Shown piece after piece: positions 23,701 to 35,826 of a stretch of 64,000 nucleotides of DNA. Where the stretch lies: positions 1 to 64,000 of the forward strand of contig LLCB01000117.1 of NCBI GenBank assembly GCA_001414345.1, in the 5' to 3' direction. The notes under the pieces are model-generated. The model searched no databases, was not told the origin of the DNA, and was given only the letters and a program-made list of their open reading frames with translations. The DNA is from Hymenoscyphus infarciens. Taxonomy: Eukaryota; Ascomycota; Leotiomycetes; Helotiales; Helotiaceae. Position 1 is the first letter of the stretch. Every line of letters starts with the position of its first letter. Both the position numbers and the translations under genes were made by a program.

Positions 23701-26700
23701 TATTTATGTAGCATTTTCGTGGCGGCTACGTTCATTGGAGTCGAAATGCCGCTTCTATAGATTTGCTTGGACGAGCGATGGCCGGGAAAGTCTCCACCCG
23801 CTCATGCTACCTCCGGAAAAGAATAAAGTAAGAACATGGGACTTCAACTTACCTGTGCTCCTGTAGAGGTATTAATTGTAGCTCATTATCACAGCCGCAT
23901 GATTCCTCACCTTGCTGTCCTGTTAATCCTTGGGGACCTCCAAGAAGTCAGTATTTATGGTTTCCAAATGGATTTACAAAGGCGACCAGAAGTCTTGCAG
24001 CATCAAGTGTGACCGCCAATCGGAGAACCTCCCGTAGCAACAAGTTTTAGTGTCTTTGGTACTAATGCAATGATGACTTCGGAAATGGAAGTCTTCAGCT
24101 GAGTTTCTTCACGATGGTGAGCAGAACACCGCCGCACCATAGCCCCTGGGCGGCAATTGCCATTTTTATCCGATGGCTGCAAGACTTCTGGACACGGCTA
24201 CTTGGGGTTTTCAGCTCACCGGTTGCCCCATTGCTTCCCTAAAACACGCATTCAGTATCGTTCTTATAGAATTGAGATGAGGCGGGGCTTTCTAGCTTAC
24301 CTGAGGTCTGAAAAATTCTTTTAGCACGGTAAATTGAGCAGCAGATATCAATATCGAGACTTACCCAGCAGGTCCACTGGCTGTGCGAGATTTCTGAGTC
24401 AGTTGACATTCGGTCCGAGTAGGAATAGAATTGTTCGAGGGGGACACGAAATCTGAACTCTCCTGGAACAACCTGGAAATCGAACTCACATCCCGTGGTT
24501 CCTATTGATATGTCAGTGTTTCATTCTTATTGATCAGACAGTCAAACAAGTGAAACTGATAATAAGCCGCCGCGGAGGCTTCAATGTCTGCTCATGATAG
24601 GACAAGTTACTTTCCCAACAAGAGAGCTAGTAAGTTATCCGATCCAAAACTCAATGTCAAGCTCCGTCTCTGGGCTTGCGGCGTGCTTGTGACGACTCAA
24701 GCAAGAGTGCCCAAACTAAACACCGCACAGCTTTGGAGACACGATACCATCGAATGGATGTCCTGATTGACATCACCTCACGTATAATGATCTTAAACAA
24801 TGTGGTTTGATCTTCAGTGACAAAGTTCGTCTGTAGCGTATTGGTGTATGCCGTCTATCACGCCCTCCTCAATCACGTCTTGGAGAGTTGGATCATGTGG
24901 AAGGTACCAGGTAATCAAGTGATGTACACCCTGATTATCTCGATTCTTTTCATGCCTTCAATTTGATTGTCCTAAACATCCTTGAATAGATTGAGGGGCA
25001 GGTCTTGGCTTGGCGGATTCCACCAGAACTCGGCCCGACGGCTTGTAACAACCTGTTTCTGTCCGTAATTTCACCAAGATACTTTGCAACAAAAATTGTT
25101 CCAAAATGCCTGGGATAATGTGTGAAATTGTTTCAAAAGTTTGGGGTAATTACTTGAATTACCCTGAATAGTTGGAACAAACAGCTCGGACAGGCAGGTA
25201 CAAACCGCGAGTGTTTACTGTCGCTTTCTTGCAGAGAGAATTCCGCAACAATTCTTGAACTATCTCAAAACCATACGAAGATGAATACTGCTGGCATTTA
25301 TGCATCTCTGCAATGGTCCAAGTACTAGTATCTGTTCTCCAGAATGGTTGTGGACGTGTCGGCGCCACCAAAGCTTTCTTGATAATTGGTTGAAACAGAC
25401 AAAAAGATGGTATGCGCACCTGTATCGCCCTTCGGGCCACTTCAAAGCAGGTCAGTCATGCTTTCTTTTCTCTCCTTCGGGGCGAAGTTTTCGTTGACAC
25501 CCAAAACGGGAATGTTAGGAGTGCGCGTATAGAGGACGTACGTTATTCCCTACAACCAACATGTTAGTCTATGTTCAACGTGCGAGATAGTGATGCAAAG
25601 GAGGTGAGGGCCAGCAAAATCCTGCTGAGATCACGCAAAGATTAAAAAATGCTGTCTACCTGAGGGCCGGTTTGACTATCATCACTTTGTCAGCGTCTTC
25701 ATGTAAGTAAGGATAGAAGAATTCTCCGCACCCAGTGGATCCTAAGATCAGTCAGAAGGGGTTGTTCTTGCAGTAAAGCAGATCTAGCGGAGATAGGTTG
25801 TGACGAGTAGTCCTTTACGCCATCCCCGACGCGAGGTTTTTTTTACCTGTGCTTCCTACGCCCTAAATTAGATTTTCATGGGTATAAAAAGGCGCAGAAT
25901 CCAGTACCTGTAGCTCCCTGTTGTCTGCAGATGGTATATTAGCCTAGCTGTACAAGCAAGAAACGTCGAAAACGTCGAAAGCTCACCCTGCTGGACTTGA
26001 GAACCGTCAGCTTGACATGCAGACACATAGATAACGTGGATTTTACCCCTAGAAGAATATGAAGTTAGTTTTGCCATATCCAGAATTGTGCCTGATTGGT
26101 AAACGGGAGTGTTTTGGAAAATAGAGTTGTGTGAGAAGGAAATATTCTCCAATCCCCCGAACAACCATTAATAGGGAAAAGAACTTGCAGTATCTCCCGG
26201 AGGGCCTATCAAAGTCTCGTTAGTCAACACTGCCACCATGCCATCACAGAGATGCTACCTTGAACTCCTATCTAGATGGTTAGCCTATTCTACCTCTATA
26301 AACAGTCATGGGTACATGCCCTGAGATCCGTTCACTCCCCTATCCATAGAGTTAGCTTCAGTATGTTCATAGAGCCAACCAGGAGTATTTATTTTACGCT
26401 GGGCCCTGATCGCCGGTGTCCTGAGAAGGTGTAAGCCAAGATAACTAGATATTGACTGGGCTTTTTCCTTACGCCTTTCCCGCCTTGACTTCCGGCGTCA
26501 CCTCCAAATGGTCAGCCACAACCCCCAGACAGCTGGAGATCCCGCCAAACCTTTGTCCCCTTTGCTGTAAAGGTATCTGAGTCAGCAATGCCGTTTGTAA
26601 AAAGTTCAGTGTTTGTCAAAAGAGAAGCAGACGATGGGAAAACACGTACTCCCCCTTGGATCCAGTCGCCTGTCAGGAACACACCATCAGTATTGCATGA

Positions 26701-27437
26701 AAACCTCGCTGGATCGAGTTTACCCACCCCAGGAACTGTCAGCACTTGTCAGCAACCTTCCTCGCCACACTTCGCTCGCACATTGTCATTCTGGTTAGAA
26801 GATAGAAGCGGGAAGGAGGGCTTACATCCGTCAGCGCCCGTTCTTCCAGGTGGCCCAATAGTTCCGCCCAATTGATAAATGTTCAGTCTTTGTGTTCCAC
26901 CACAAACTTGGGCTGTGTTACCCCTGCATGGGGTGGTACAATCCCCAGCAGGCATAACCATACTCCCGGAACGAATAGAGTTACCACAGTAGCACTAAAT
27001 ACATCATGTGAGCATAGGTAACTTAGAAGCCACGTGCGAAAGACTTCAGGACGATCATAGGTAATAAACATGCGAAAATTGATTTCGGAATTCCACTTCC
27101 CTTCTCAGGGGCAATTATGCAGAAGATTTGTGTAATAGTAAGAGGGTTCACAAAAGTGTAAGAAGAGATCTCATACATCGCCTCCATTCTCGACACCCAT
27201 AACGGTGTATCCTTGACATTGCGTGGCGCAAATTTCGAGAGTAAGCGAGTTGCTGCTGAAAAGCTTTCCTTGGAGTGCTTTGGTGGAAGCACTATCAGAA
27301 TAGCATCCTTCTGTCGTGAACGAGTAAACTGCGTTTCCCGCTGGATTAGGAACCGGGGATCCGTTGGCCAACGTCGATAAGCCAAGCAGGCGGTAGGCCG
27401 CCGTCCAAAAGAGTGTGGGGGGTTGCATGATTCGCAT
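17492..27437 (-). CDS. WSC-collagen-like secreted protein encoded by about 65 exons, mostly microexons
   Basis: Predicted secreted trimeric stalk protein of 608 residues. Signal peptide about 1-26. WSC domain about 41-128, with eight Cys including GDCYCG. Gly-X-Y tract 131-418 (96 triplets). Gly/Asp-rich linker 419-430. C-terminal domain 431-608 with four Cys and beta-rich sequence (NPGLDLGFEDDPNTVW, YTLSVVWTKNEG, IYFDDFNLEIVT), like a galactose-binding-type carbohydrate module. No GPI signal or membrane segment. WSC modules bind glycans in known fungal proteins. Exons 1 (27437-27177), 2 (26994-26826), 63 (18181-18128), 64 (18076-17828) and 65 (17779-17492) are ordinary; the 60 between are 1-29 nt, each flanked by donor, acceptor and CTRAC-type branch site. 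Exons sum to 1827 nt, divisible by three. A second in-frame ATG at 27428 is an alternative start. Extra frame-neutral microexons in the longer introns cannot be excluded. Confidence 0.9.
20738..23049 (-). other. Exon map of the collagen-like gene, exons 29-46
   Basis: Continuing on minus: 22714 (1 nt), 22653-22661, 22587-22596, 22528-22535, 22466-22474 (apparent GA donor), 22402-22411, 22334-22342, 22260-22277, 22181-22197, 22111-22127, 22007 (1 nt), 21938-21954, 21857-21866, 21197-21223 (AT donor), 21128-21144 (AC acceptor), 20998-21007 (GC donor), 20872-20896, 20738-20744. Phases change freely between exons, yet every junction completes a Gly-X-Y triplet. Confidence 0.78.
23050..27437 (-). 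other. Exon map of the collagen-like gene, exons 1-28
   Basis: Listed 5' to 3' on minus (low-high coordinates): 27177-27437, 26826-26994, 26728-26735, 26650-26669, 26551-26564, 26473-26501, 26398-26420, 26320-26339 (GC donor), 26259-26267, 26189-26205 (GC donor), 26047-26048 (2 nt), 25987-25995, 25908-25924, 25847-25855, 25732-25741, 25660-25675, 25542-25549, 25420-25439, 24490-24501, 24365-24380, 24301-24307, 24220-24238, 23911-23937, 23853-23860, 23356-23374 (GC donor), 23300-23306, 23187-23190 (4 nt), 23050-23073. Intron 24502-25419 (918 bp) is the longest of the gene. Confidence 0.8.
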
Positions 27438-28340
27438 TTGATAATTAATGAAAGTAAAAGAAATAAAGAAAAAAATCGCGGTGACGGAGCAAGGTGCAGA
27501 TCCAGGATTGTGGTCTTTAAATGACAGCAAATCTCGGGTGTTTTGGGGAGGCAAGAATGGTGAGATGGAATGTGGGTTGGAATGTATAGATTGACGATGA
27601 TGAAACGTTTCATACTCACGAATTGATTGGCTTGGAGAAGGCATCCAGGATAAGCTTCTTAGGCCACCAATACTTGTTTTTTCCGAGTGCCTAGCCCGTG
27701 GGAAAAGGAGGCTCAAGACGCAGTTTCTATTTGAGTTCGGATTCTATGTCTAGCAGATCGAATGAAAAACCGCCCTTTAGTTCTAATTACTGCATCACCT
27801 TTCATTTGGGGCTGGGAAACACGCTGCAAAGGAAAGCTCCGTGATCAGGCATCCGTTGACTGCTGATCAATTCCAAAGCAATGCTTTTTGACAAATTTTA
27901 TGATTCGTTGAAAGATGTTCTAGCTACGTGCGAATGAACCCAACGACTGATTCAACAAACCATGCCAATCGGTCTACAGTGAAAAAAGTATCCATAATAA
28001 AGAAGTGCGCACAAAATTTAGAAGGTCCGTACTCGAATTGGGTTTCGTTACAGACTCACCGCTTTTGGTCGTACCTGCCTCCTTCGTCTAATTGTTCCAC
28101 ATTCTGGACTATTGTGGGATATTCTCCTAAACAATTGGGAAAATCAACAACATTGACCTGGGCTTTTGAAGCAATCAAGTTCAATTGTTCGAAGTATTTG
28201 GGGCGTTGTTAGAATTTACTAGAAAATTGGAACAAGGGGCTTTTTTGTTGTCCACACGAGCGCTCGTCAGGAATGTTATGCCACTATTAAAAGGGGAAAC
28301 GCTATTCTGTCCTAACGCTAGCATGGGTACTATACTAGCG
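27438..28340. other. Upstream region of the collagen-like gene, bordering the AT-rich block
   Basis: Contains the promoter and 5' UTR of the collagen-like gene. The frame stays open upstream to 27716, but no signal peptide would then be at the N-terminus, so this is taken as untranslated. No clear TATA box was seen. Composition shifts to AT-rich near 28300. Confidence 0.5.
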
Positions 28341-30173
28341 TATAAAATTAGTAAAATTTCAACATATTTACTCTTACTATAAAACAATCGCTACCACCTT
28401 TCTAAAAAGGACTAGTCCTACCTAAAAAAGTGAATTTATACTAAGAGGCTGTAGACACGTAAAATCGGTTAAAAAGAGTAAATAAAGGTTGTAATAATAA
28501 TAAATTAATAAACTATATATAATCGAATAAAGCGCTTAAAAAGTTAATTTAAAGCTTAAAAAGCTTAAATCTAAAGACTTTTCTTAATTATATACTAATT
28601 ACCTAATCGGGCTAGTGCTTTCTCTTTACTTTTATACTAGGTATAGGTTCTCTTAGTATACTCTCTTACTAATTCTTATAAAACGTTATACTAAGGTCTT
28701 TAGTAATCTACTTATTAACTTCTATCTATTACTTTATATTATCTAGTATCTGATTTAGTTACGTCCTATTAATTAGTATACTATAATATATACTTTAAGA
28801 AGATAAAGAAGTAGTAGTAGTAGTATTAAAGGCATTAAATTAAGAGGTTAAATTAATGTCTATTTTAAAGTAGTAGAGGTTAGATTAAAAGAAGCTATTC
28901 TAACTTTTATAAGTAGTACTTATATATTATAATTGCTAAGTATCTTATATAGTAAGCGTATTAAATTCTATAGTAATCTCTTATTACTTTTCTACGATCT
29001 AATCCTCTAGCTTCTTATACTTAATTATATTCTAAAATTATTTAAATTTGCTAATACTTTTTAATAGTAATAGTTTCATTTATACCTCTAGTATACCTCG
29101 CTTTTAATAGAAGTTCTTAATTATATACTTCTTATTCTTAATCTAAAAGACTACTTCCTCTACCTCTTACTAACTATTTTAGTATATATGTATTTAAGAG
29201 TTTTTAGACGTAATATACTCTTTAAGAGGATTATTAAGTTATATTCGTCGAAGGCGTTAGAATATTATATATCTCTTAGTATCTTAGAAAGCACTTAAGT
29301 ACTTATACTAATCGAGTTACTATTATTAATCTTACGTGTTAAGCTTAAGAAAGAGAATATATTATTTAAGTATATACTAGTAGAGTAACTCCTATATATA
29401 AAAGCTCTTATAATTATACTTACTATTAGTATTAAGAGTATAGCTCTTATATAATAATTATTAAGCTTTTATAAGTAAACTCTTAGTAGCTTTATAATAT
29501 ACCTCCTCTACGTCTACTAAGTTACTTATTAAAATGTCTTATACTAATTATAAGAATAGTTCTAGTTAAGAATATTAATCTATAAATATGTTAACTTTAT
29601 TATTAAGATTATATATAGCCTTTTTGTTCTTATTTACTTAATCGTTAGCGCCTTTCTTAACTATTTATACTATAAAAGTAAGAGTATATCTAGAATCTTA
29701 GTTCTTATAAAAGAAGAGAGATCTTTTAAGCTTATAATACTATCCTTTATTTAAGCTAGTAGTAAGAACTTATATAAGGATTAGCTCTTCTTAATAAGCG
29801 TAGTTTACCTACTTTTTACTAGTATCTTTCTACTCTTTTTATATATACTTCTTTATATTCTAAGATTTATTCCTACTCTTTTTAAGAGTAAAGCTATCTA
29901 GAATTATATTAAAAGCAGATTATATTAATTTATTATATCTAACTTTTATATATTAATAAAATAATATACTCTTAAGATAGTTAACAGCTAATATAAGATA
30001 ATCTTATCTATAGTTCTTAAGACTTTAATCTATTATTTAGCTAGAGTACTATATATAAATAAAGTACTTAATAGTACTATATAGAGAGAAACTATTCTTC
30101 TTAATAAATACGTTCTTAATTATAAGTTACTTAGTAGTAGAGTTATTAGAGAGTATATACTTAATATACTATT

Positions 30174-30753
30174 TTATCGCTTTTCGTTATATATACGTAT
30201 TTGAGGCTATTTTGAGAATTTCTATATTTACTAGCTAGCTTCTAGTATCTCACTCTATACTCTCTTATATACCTTCTTTTTAGGCTAATTAGAAGGCTCT
30301 CTAAGTATCTTACTAATATAAGAGTGAAAAGAGTAAGTACTATTAGCTATCGTACTTATTTAAGAGGCTAAAAAAGTACTAACTAATCCTAGTAAGCGTA
30401 TCGTGAAGAGATATAAGAGTAGAGTTAAAAAAGAGCTTAATACTAAATAAGACGTTAAAAGCGATAAAAAGTGTTATTAGTAGAATAGAGGTTACTTAGT
30501 ATAAGAGAAGGTATATATATATATACCTTCTCTTTACTTAATAAGCTAATTCCTTAATTTACTATAAACCCTTTCTATTTATCGCTTTTTATTATATATA
30601 CGTATTTAAGGCTATTTTAAGAATTTCTATATTTACTAGCTAGCTTCTAGTATCTTACTCTATACTCTCTTATATACCTTCTTTTTAGGCTAATTAGAAG
30701 GCTCTCTAAGTATCTTACTAATATAAGAGTAAAAAGAGTAAGTACTATTAGCT
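30174..30753. repeat. Direct repeat, 175 bp, two copies
   Basis: Copies at 30174-30348 and 30579-30753 match over their whole length with about a dozen differences, nearly all transitions of the RIP type. The second copy abuts the 155-bp repeat described next. They may be parts of a larger LTR. Confidence 0.75.
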
Positions 30754-33700
30754 GCTTTAAGAGAGGTTACTCGACTAATTAAAGAGAAGCTACTATAAAT
30801 ATAAGAAAGAATAAGGCTTTTCAAAAGTAAAAAGGACTACGAGTAGTGTAAATAGTAATATAACGTAGTTATAATAGAGAATATACTATCTACTAACTAT
30901 AGAGGTCTTCTAAAGCCTACTAGGCTAGGAGAGGAGGAGCTCTGTCTATTAAAAAGCGTCTATTTAAAAGATATTGCTTCTAATAGCTTAGAGTAAAGTA
31001 TCTCTTAAAAGTATTTAAAGTCTACTTTCTAAGTATCTAAATATCTATATTTAATACTCTATTATTAGAAGTATATTATATAGCGCCTCTATATAGACTA
31101 TATTCTAAATATAATATACTATTACTAACGCCGACTATTTAGAGGTAGTAGTATAAAGAGCCGATATATCGGTTTCTTATAATGAAGCCGCTCTTCTAGT
31201 AAAAGAGTAGTATTATAAGAGGTTAAGAATTAAGAGTAAATAGCGCTCGAAGTGCTGTTATAGAGTAGATAGGTAATCCTATACCTAATACTAATATCTC
31301 TACCTCTATATACTCGTAGTCCGATTTACTCGATTATAGACGTATAATTATATATTCGTCTTCTTTAACAAAAGTAACATCTCGTTATTAAAGGCGTATA
31401 TATATAAATACTCTATAGTTAACTAAATCGGCGTCTTTATATATAATCTCTATAGTATAAAGGAATTCTATAAAAGCTAGCTTTATAGTAGCTTCGAAGT
31501 TAAGGCTATTAATCTATCCTAGCTATAAAACCCGAGGCCTAGCCTCTAGAGCTTAAGAGGTAATCTGACGTAATTATAGTATTAATAAAGGCTATATCTT
31601 CTTCTTCTTATAAGAGCTCTATATTACTTAAACGCCTACTATAATTCGACGTAAAAGTAAGGACTCGAATAGCTTTAGATCTAGGTTATGCTTTATATAT
31701 ATTAATCGAATCGTAGAAAGGCCGATTTATATAGAGTCTACTTTTAAAAGTCCTTAATTAATCCTATTATATACTCTTCTTAAAACCTACTTATAAAGTA
31801 CTAAAGTCGTTACTAGCCACGGTCGCTAGAGTCTCTTAACCTAGAACCTCTTAAAAGAGTGTATATACGTGCTATACACCTTCTAAGTATTCAGCAAGAG
31901 GCTATAATAGAGGAGTCTTATATATATCTTAGATATCCTAACTTTGTTCTTTATATATTTAAGGTAATCGAGAGAGGAATCGTTAAATCGAGAGACTACT
32001 AGTATAGGCATTAATTAGCTACTATTTTATATAAATTACATAAGAGAGCATCTACTAAGATATTATCTACTCCTAGTATATACTCTAATTATATATCGAT
32101 ATCGAATTAGATAGCTAGGTATAAAGTAGCTTATAAGAGGCGATTTTAGTAGAGGTATCTTAAGAACTACTTAAGAAGTCTAATCTATATAGTAGTATTA
32201 TCTATATAGATAATTACCCTCTTCGTCGCCTATACCTCTCTCTATTATTTAAAAGATACTCTTACTATCTTAATCTTAAAGATATTTATATTAAATTAAG
32301 AGTCTTTTCTAATCTCTAAGAGAGATAACTAAAGAGCGTATTCTTTTAGTAGTATATATATATACTCTTATTAAATATATCTCAGATTATCTACTTCTAA
32401 AAAGAAGGCCTCTAAGCCTTTAATAAAGACATCGCAAAAAAGGTATATATATAACTAGATATTATTAAAGAAGTATATACCGTCGAACTATAGTAATATC
32501 TTATTCTACTATCTAAGGTTCTTCTAGACTTCCTTTAAAAGACGCCTCCTTTCTATATAAGGTATATAGTTAGACTATATATATATGAATATCTAGAAGT
32601 TATAATAGAAAGCCTAGTCTAATTATACTATAGAGACGTAAAAAGACAAGAGGCTAGTAAGCGATTTAAGCTCGTTATAAGTAATACTTCTATAGTCGAT
32701 AAATTAGTATATCTCGAGCTTTATCTTAGCTAGCTTTTCTAGTAGTATAAAGGCTCTAAAAGTAATAGTATCTATTAAGTACTCTATTACTTCTAAGAGC
32801 GTACCTTAAGTACTCTTTTTATTATTAATTAATATACCTAATATTCGAGTAAGAGTTCTATACTCTATAGCTTATTTCTTAAGAAATTAAGACATAGCTT
32901 TAATAGCTTTAAATATAGTAAACTCTTTATCTAAATAGTAGCTTATAATATACTACTTTAAGTATAACTATATTATCTATTTAAGAGCCTCTATAAAGAT
33001 ATTAAAGATAAATAGTACTATAGTAAGGCTAAAGAGTAATACTATATAAGTGTAATAAATCTCTTTCTATTAGAAACCTAAAAGCTAGCATATTTATAGT
33101 ATAATTAATACTATTTGAAAAGCGTTAGATAGAGCTCTTTTAAGTATTATATACTCTTAGCTAGCTTCTTATACTATAACTAATACCTCCTAGAAGAAGA
33201 CGTACTTTAGATACGTATATTCGTCTAATATATAATAATTTATTAAGTAGTCTTCGAAGTAGAATAAATAGTATATTTAGCGTCGATTACTATTAGGCTT
33301 TAGTTTAGATATAAAACTAAGTAGAGAAGCTATAAAAGGTGCTCTCTAGCATAGATTAACTTTCTCGATTAAGCTAGCTTTTAAATCGTCTCTTACTTTC
33401 AAAGTTAAAAGCTTATTAAACTCAGTAGCTAATAAGAGGTTCTTTAATATATGTAAAACTTCTAAGCTCTTATACTTAATTAACGCCTTAAATCGAAGTA
33501 TATTATTAATGTTTTCTAAAAGTAAACAATTAAGATATTAAAGTAATAACGCCTTCTATACTTTAAGAGATAATAAAGAGAGTAATATATCTAGTAGTGG
33601 TTTTAATATATTATATAAAGAGAAGAATACTATAGTATTCAATTAAATAAGTATAGAAAAGTATAGATAAGAAGATATAAATTAGAATAAAAGATCTTTA

Positions 33701-35518
33701 TTAGTACTATCGTAGTCTCTATCTATTATCTCTTCTATACTAACTTCTTAGCTCTTCCTTATCTCCTTCTTATTACTCTTATCGTCCTCCTTTTATAAAT
33801 AGATTTAAACGTAATTCAAGTTCTTATAACCTTCTAGTTTACTTATCTTAAAGCACGTCTATAAAGAGATATTACTATCTTAATTATAACTTTAATAACT
33901 CTCTCTTCCTCCTCCTTCGCTACTATAGCCTAGTCTTCTCGTCTAATAGTATTAAGTAATTATACTCTTAAGTATATTCTATAATTCTACCTCTCTTAAT
34001 CCGCCTCTACTAACCACCTTTTCCTACTAGAAGAGTACTAATTAGATTACCTTTACCTAGGTATAATCCTTAGCTAGGTCTATAATTCTATAGTTAAAGT
34101 TATTAAGCTAAACGTAGATACCTCCGCTAAATAAAGAGATTATATATATAATATACACTAGAAAGTAATAGGACTACTTAGTAGTATTAGATCTAAAGAC
34201 CTTTAGCGTCTTCTTTACTCTAATATTTAGCGTATTAGCTTCCTTATTAAAAGAGATAGTACTTTCGTCGTCGTTAATTAAAGAAGTGTCGTCGTCTAGA
34301 TAGTAGAGATCTCTTAGCTTAAACATACCTTATATAATTTATATTAAGTACTTCTTATACTCTAGAGAGAGGCTATTAATTATATTAAGTATATAAGAGA
34401 GGATATTCTTACTATTATTATTTACTACTAATATTCCTTCTAATAGATTACCTTCTAGATTAATTCCTTTACCTATTAGTAACACTTCTTAATAAGAAGA
34501 GAGGTTAGCTTATTAAGTATCGTTAGTATATACTATCTCTTCCTCTAGTATATTAAATCGTTAGCTCTGCCTATCTATTCCTTAATTAGTAACTATTAGT
34601 ATAGTAATATTATCTTAATTACTCTAGCTAAGCTCTAGAACTCTTACTAGGTTACTCTAGGCAGTAGTATCAAAGTTATAAGAGTATTCTATACTAAAAT
34701 TAGCTTATAAGTAGCTCTAAAAGTTAGAGTATCCTATACTAAAGTTGTCTTAACCGAAGTTACCTTAGAGAAAGCTCTAAGAGTATTCTTAAAGATATCT
34801 AGAAGCAAAGCTCTAAGAGTATTCTCTATTAAATAGTCCTCTTATATAACCCTAGTATCTATTATTATATCTACTTATATATCTATTAACTTAGAAGTAT
34901 TAGTTATTTTAAAAGAGGAGAGAGTTATTTAGCTTATTTACTTAGATAGAGTCTTAGAGAGAGAGTTTATTAATACTATTATTATTATTATTATTACTAT
35001 TACTATCGCTGTCGCCTCTATCTTATAGATAGAAGTCTATTCTATTATTATCTTAAGCTTAACTCTAGTCCTACTATACTTATCTTCTTTAATAGGCTAG
35101 ATAGTAAGCGCTATTTATAGTATCGCCTTAATTAGTAGTAGTGTCCTAGGTAGTATATTATACTTATATAGCTGCTTAAGTGTTATAGCGTACTTTACTA
35201 ACTCGTCTATTATGCTTATTATCTTTAATATTATTATCTTCTACTAGTTAAGCTTAGAGCGCCTTAGCGGCTCTATTACTAGCCTTAGTAATAACGCTCT
35301 TATAAGCGACTTATTTACTACGCTTCAAAGACATTCTTAATAGATAGATAAGAGTATTATTAGGTTAAAAAAGAGCTTAATACTAAATAAGACGTTAAAA
35401 GCAATAAGAAGTATTATTAGTAGAATAGAGGTTACTTAGTACGAGAGAAGGTATATATATATATACCTTCTTCTTACTTAATAAGCTAATTCCTTAATTT
35501 ACTATAAACCCTTTCTAT
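30424..35518 (+). mobile_element. Probable LTR-retroelement relic bounded by 155-bp direct repeats
   Basis: The same 155-bp sequence occurs at 30424-30578 and 35364-35518, starting GTTAAAAAAGAGCTTAATAC and ending AAACCCTTTCTAT, with a palindromic GAAGGTATATATAT core. The copies differ at few positions. The 4.8 kb between them is RIP-mutated; its 30.9-32.1 kb part is slightly richer in G and C. The size is compatible with an LTR element, but no target duplication or coding domain could be confirmed. Confidence 0.6.
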
Positions 35519-35826
35519 ATATATTAAGCCTCTCTTTTACCTAGGTTATAATTTAATAAAAGTAAGCTTTAATAATCTCGCTATTTTTATTAGAGATAAG
35601 AAAGAAGACAGATAGTAAGTATACGCTCTTAAGTAAGTAATATACTAATAAGAAGAGCTTCTATTTAAGGTAATTAGTTTTATAAATAGAATTAATTAGT
35701 ATAAGATATCTATTCTTTATAAAGAGCTCGAGTCTCTTTACTTTTACCTATATAAATCTTTAAACTTTATACTCTTCTCTACTCTTTAGCTTACTCTTTT
35801 TAGAGCTCTTTCCTCTTTTATTAACA

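Noticed and set aside
18919..25419. Extra candidate microexons in the long introns of the collagen gene (for example around 19310 and 20340)
   Set aside because: They have splice-like edges but do not fit the required phase or break the Gly-X-Y pattern, so they were left out.
25908..25917. A 10-nt version of exon 13 of the collagen gene
   Set aside because: It would need phase 0 upstream. The CTGCAG acceptor seven bases upstream gives 17 nt, keeps the triplets and has the better branch-site distance.
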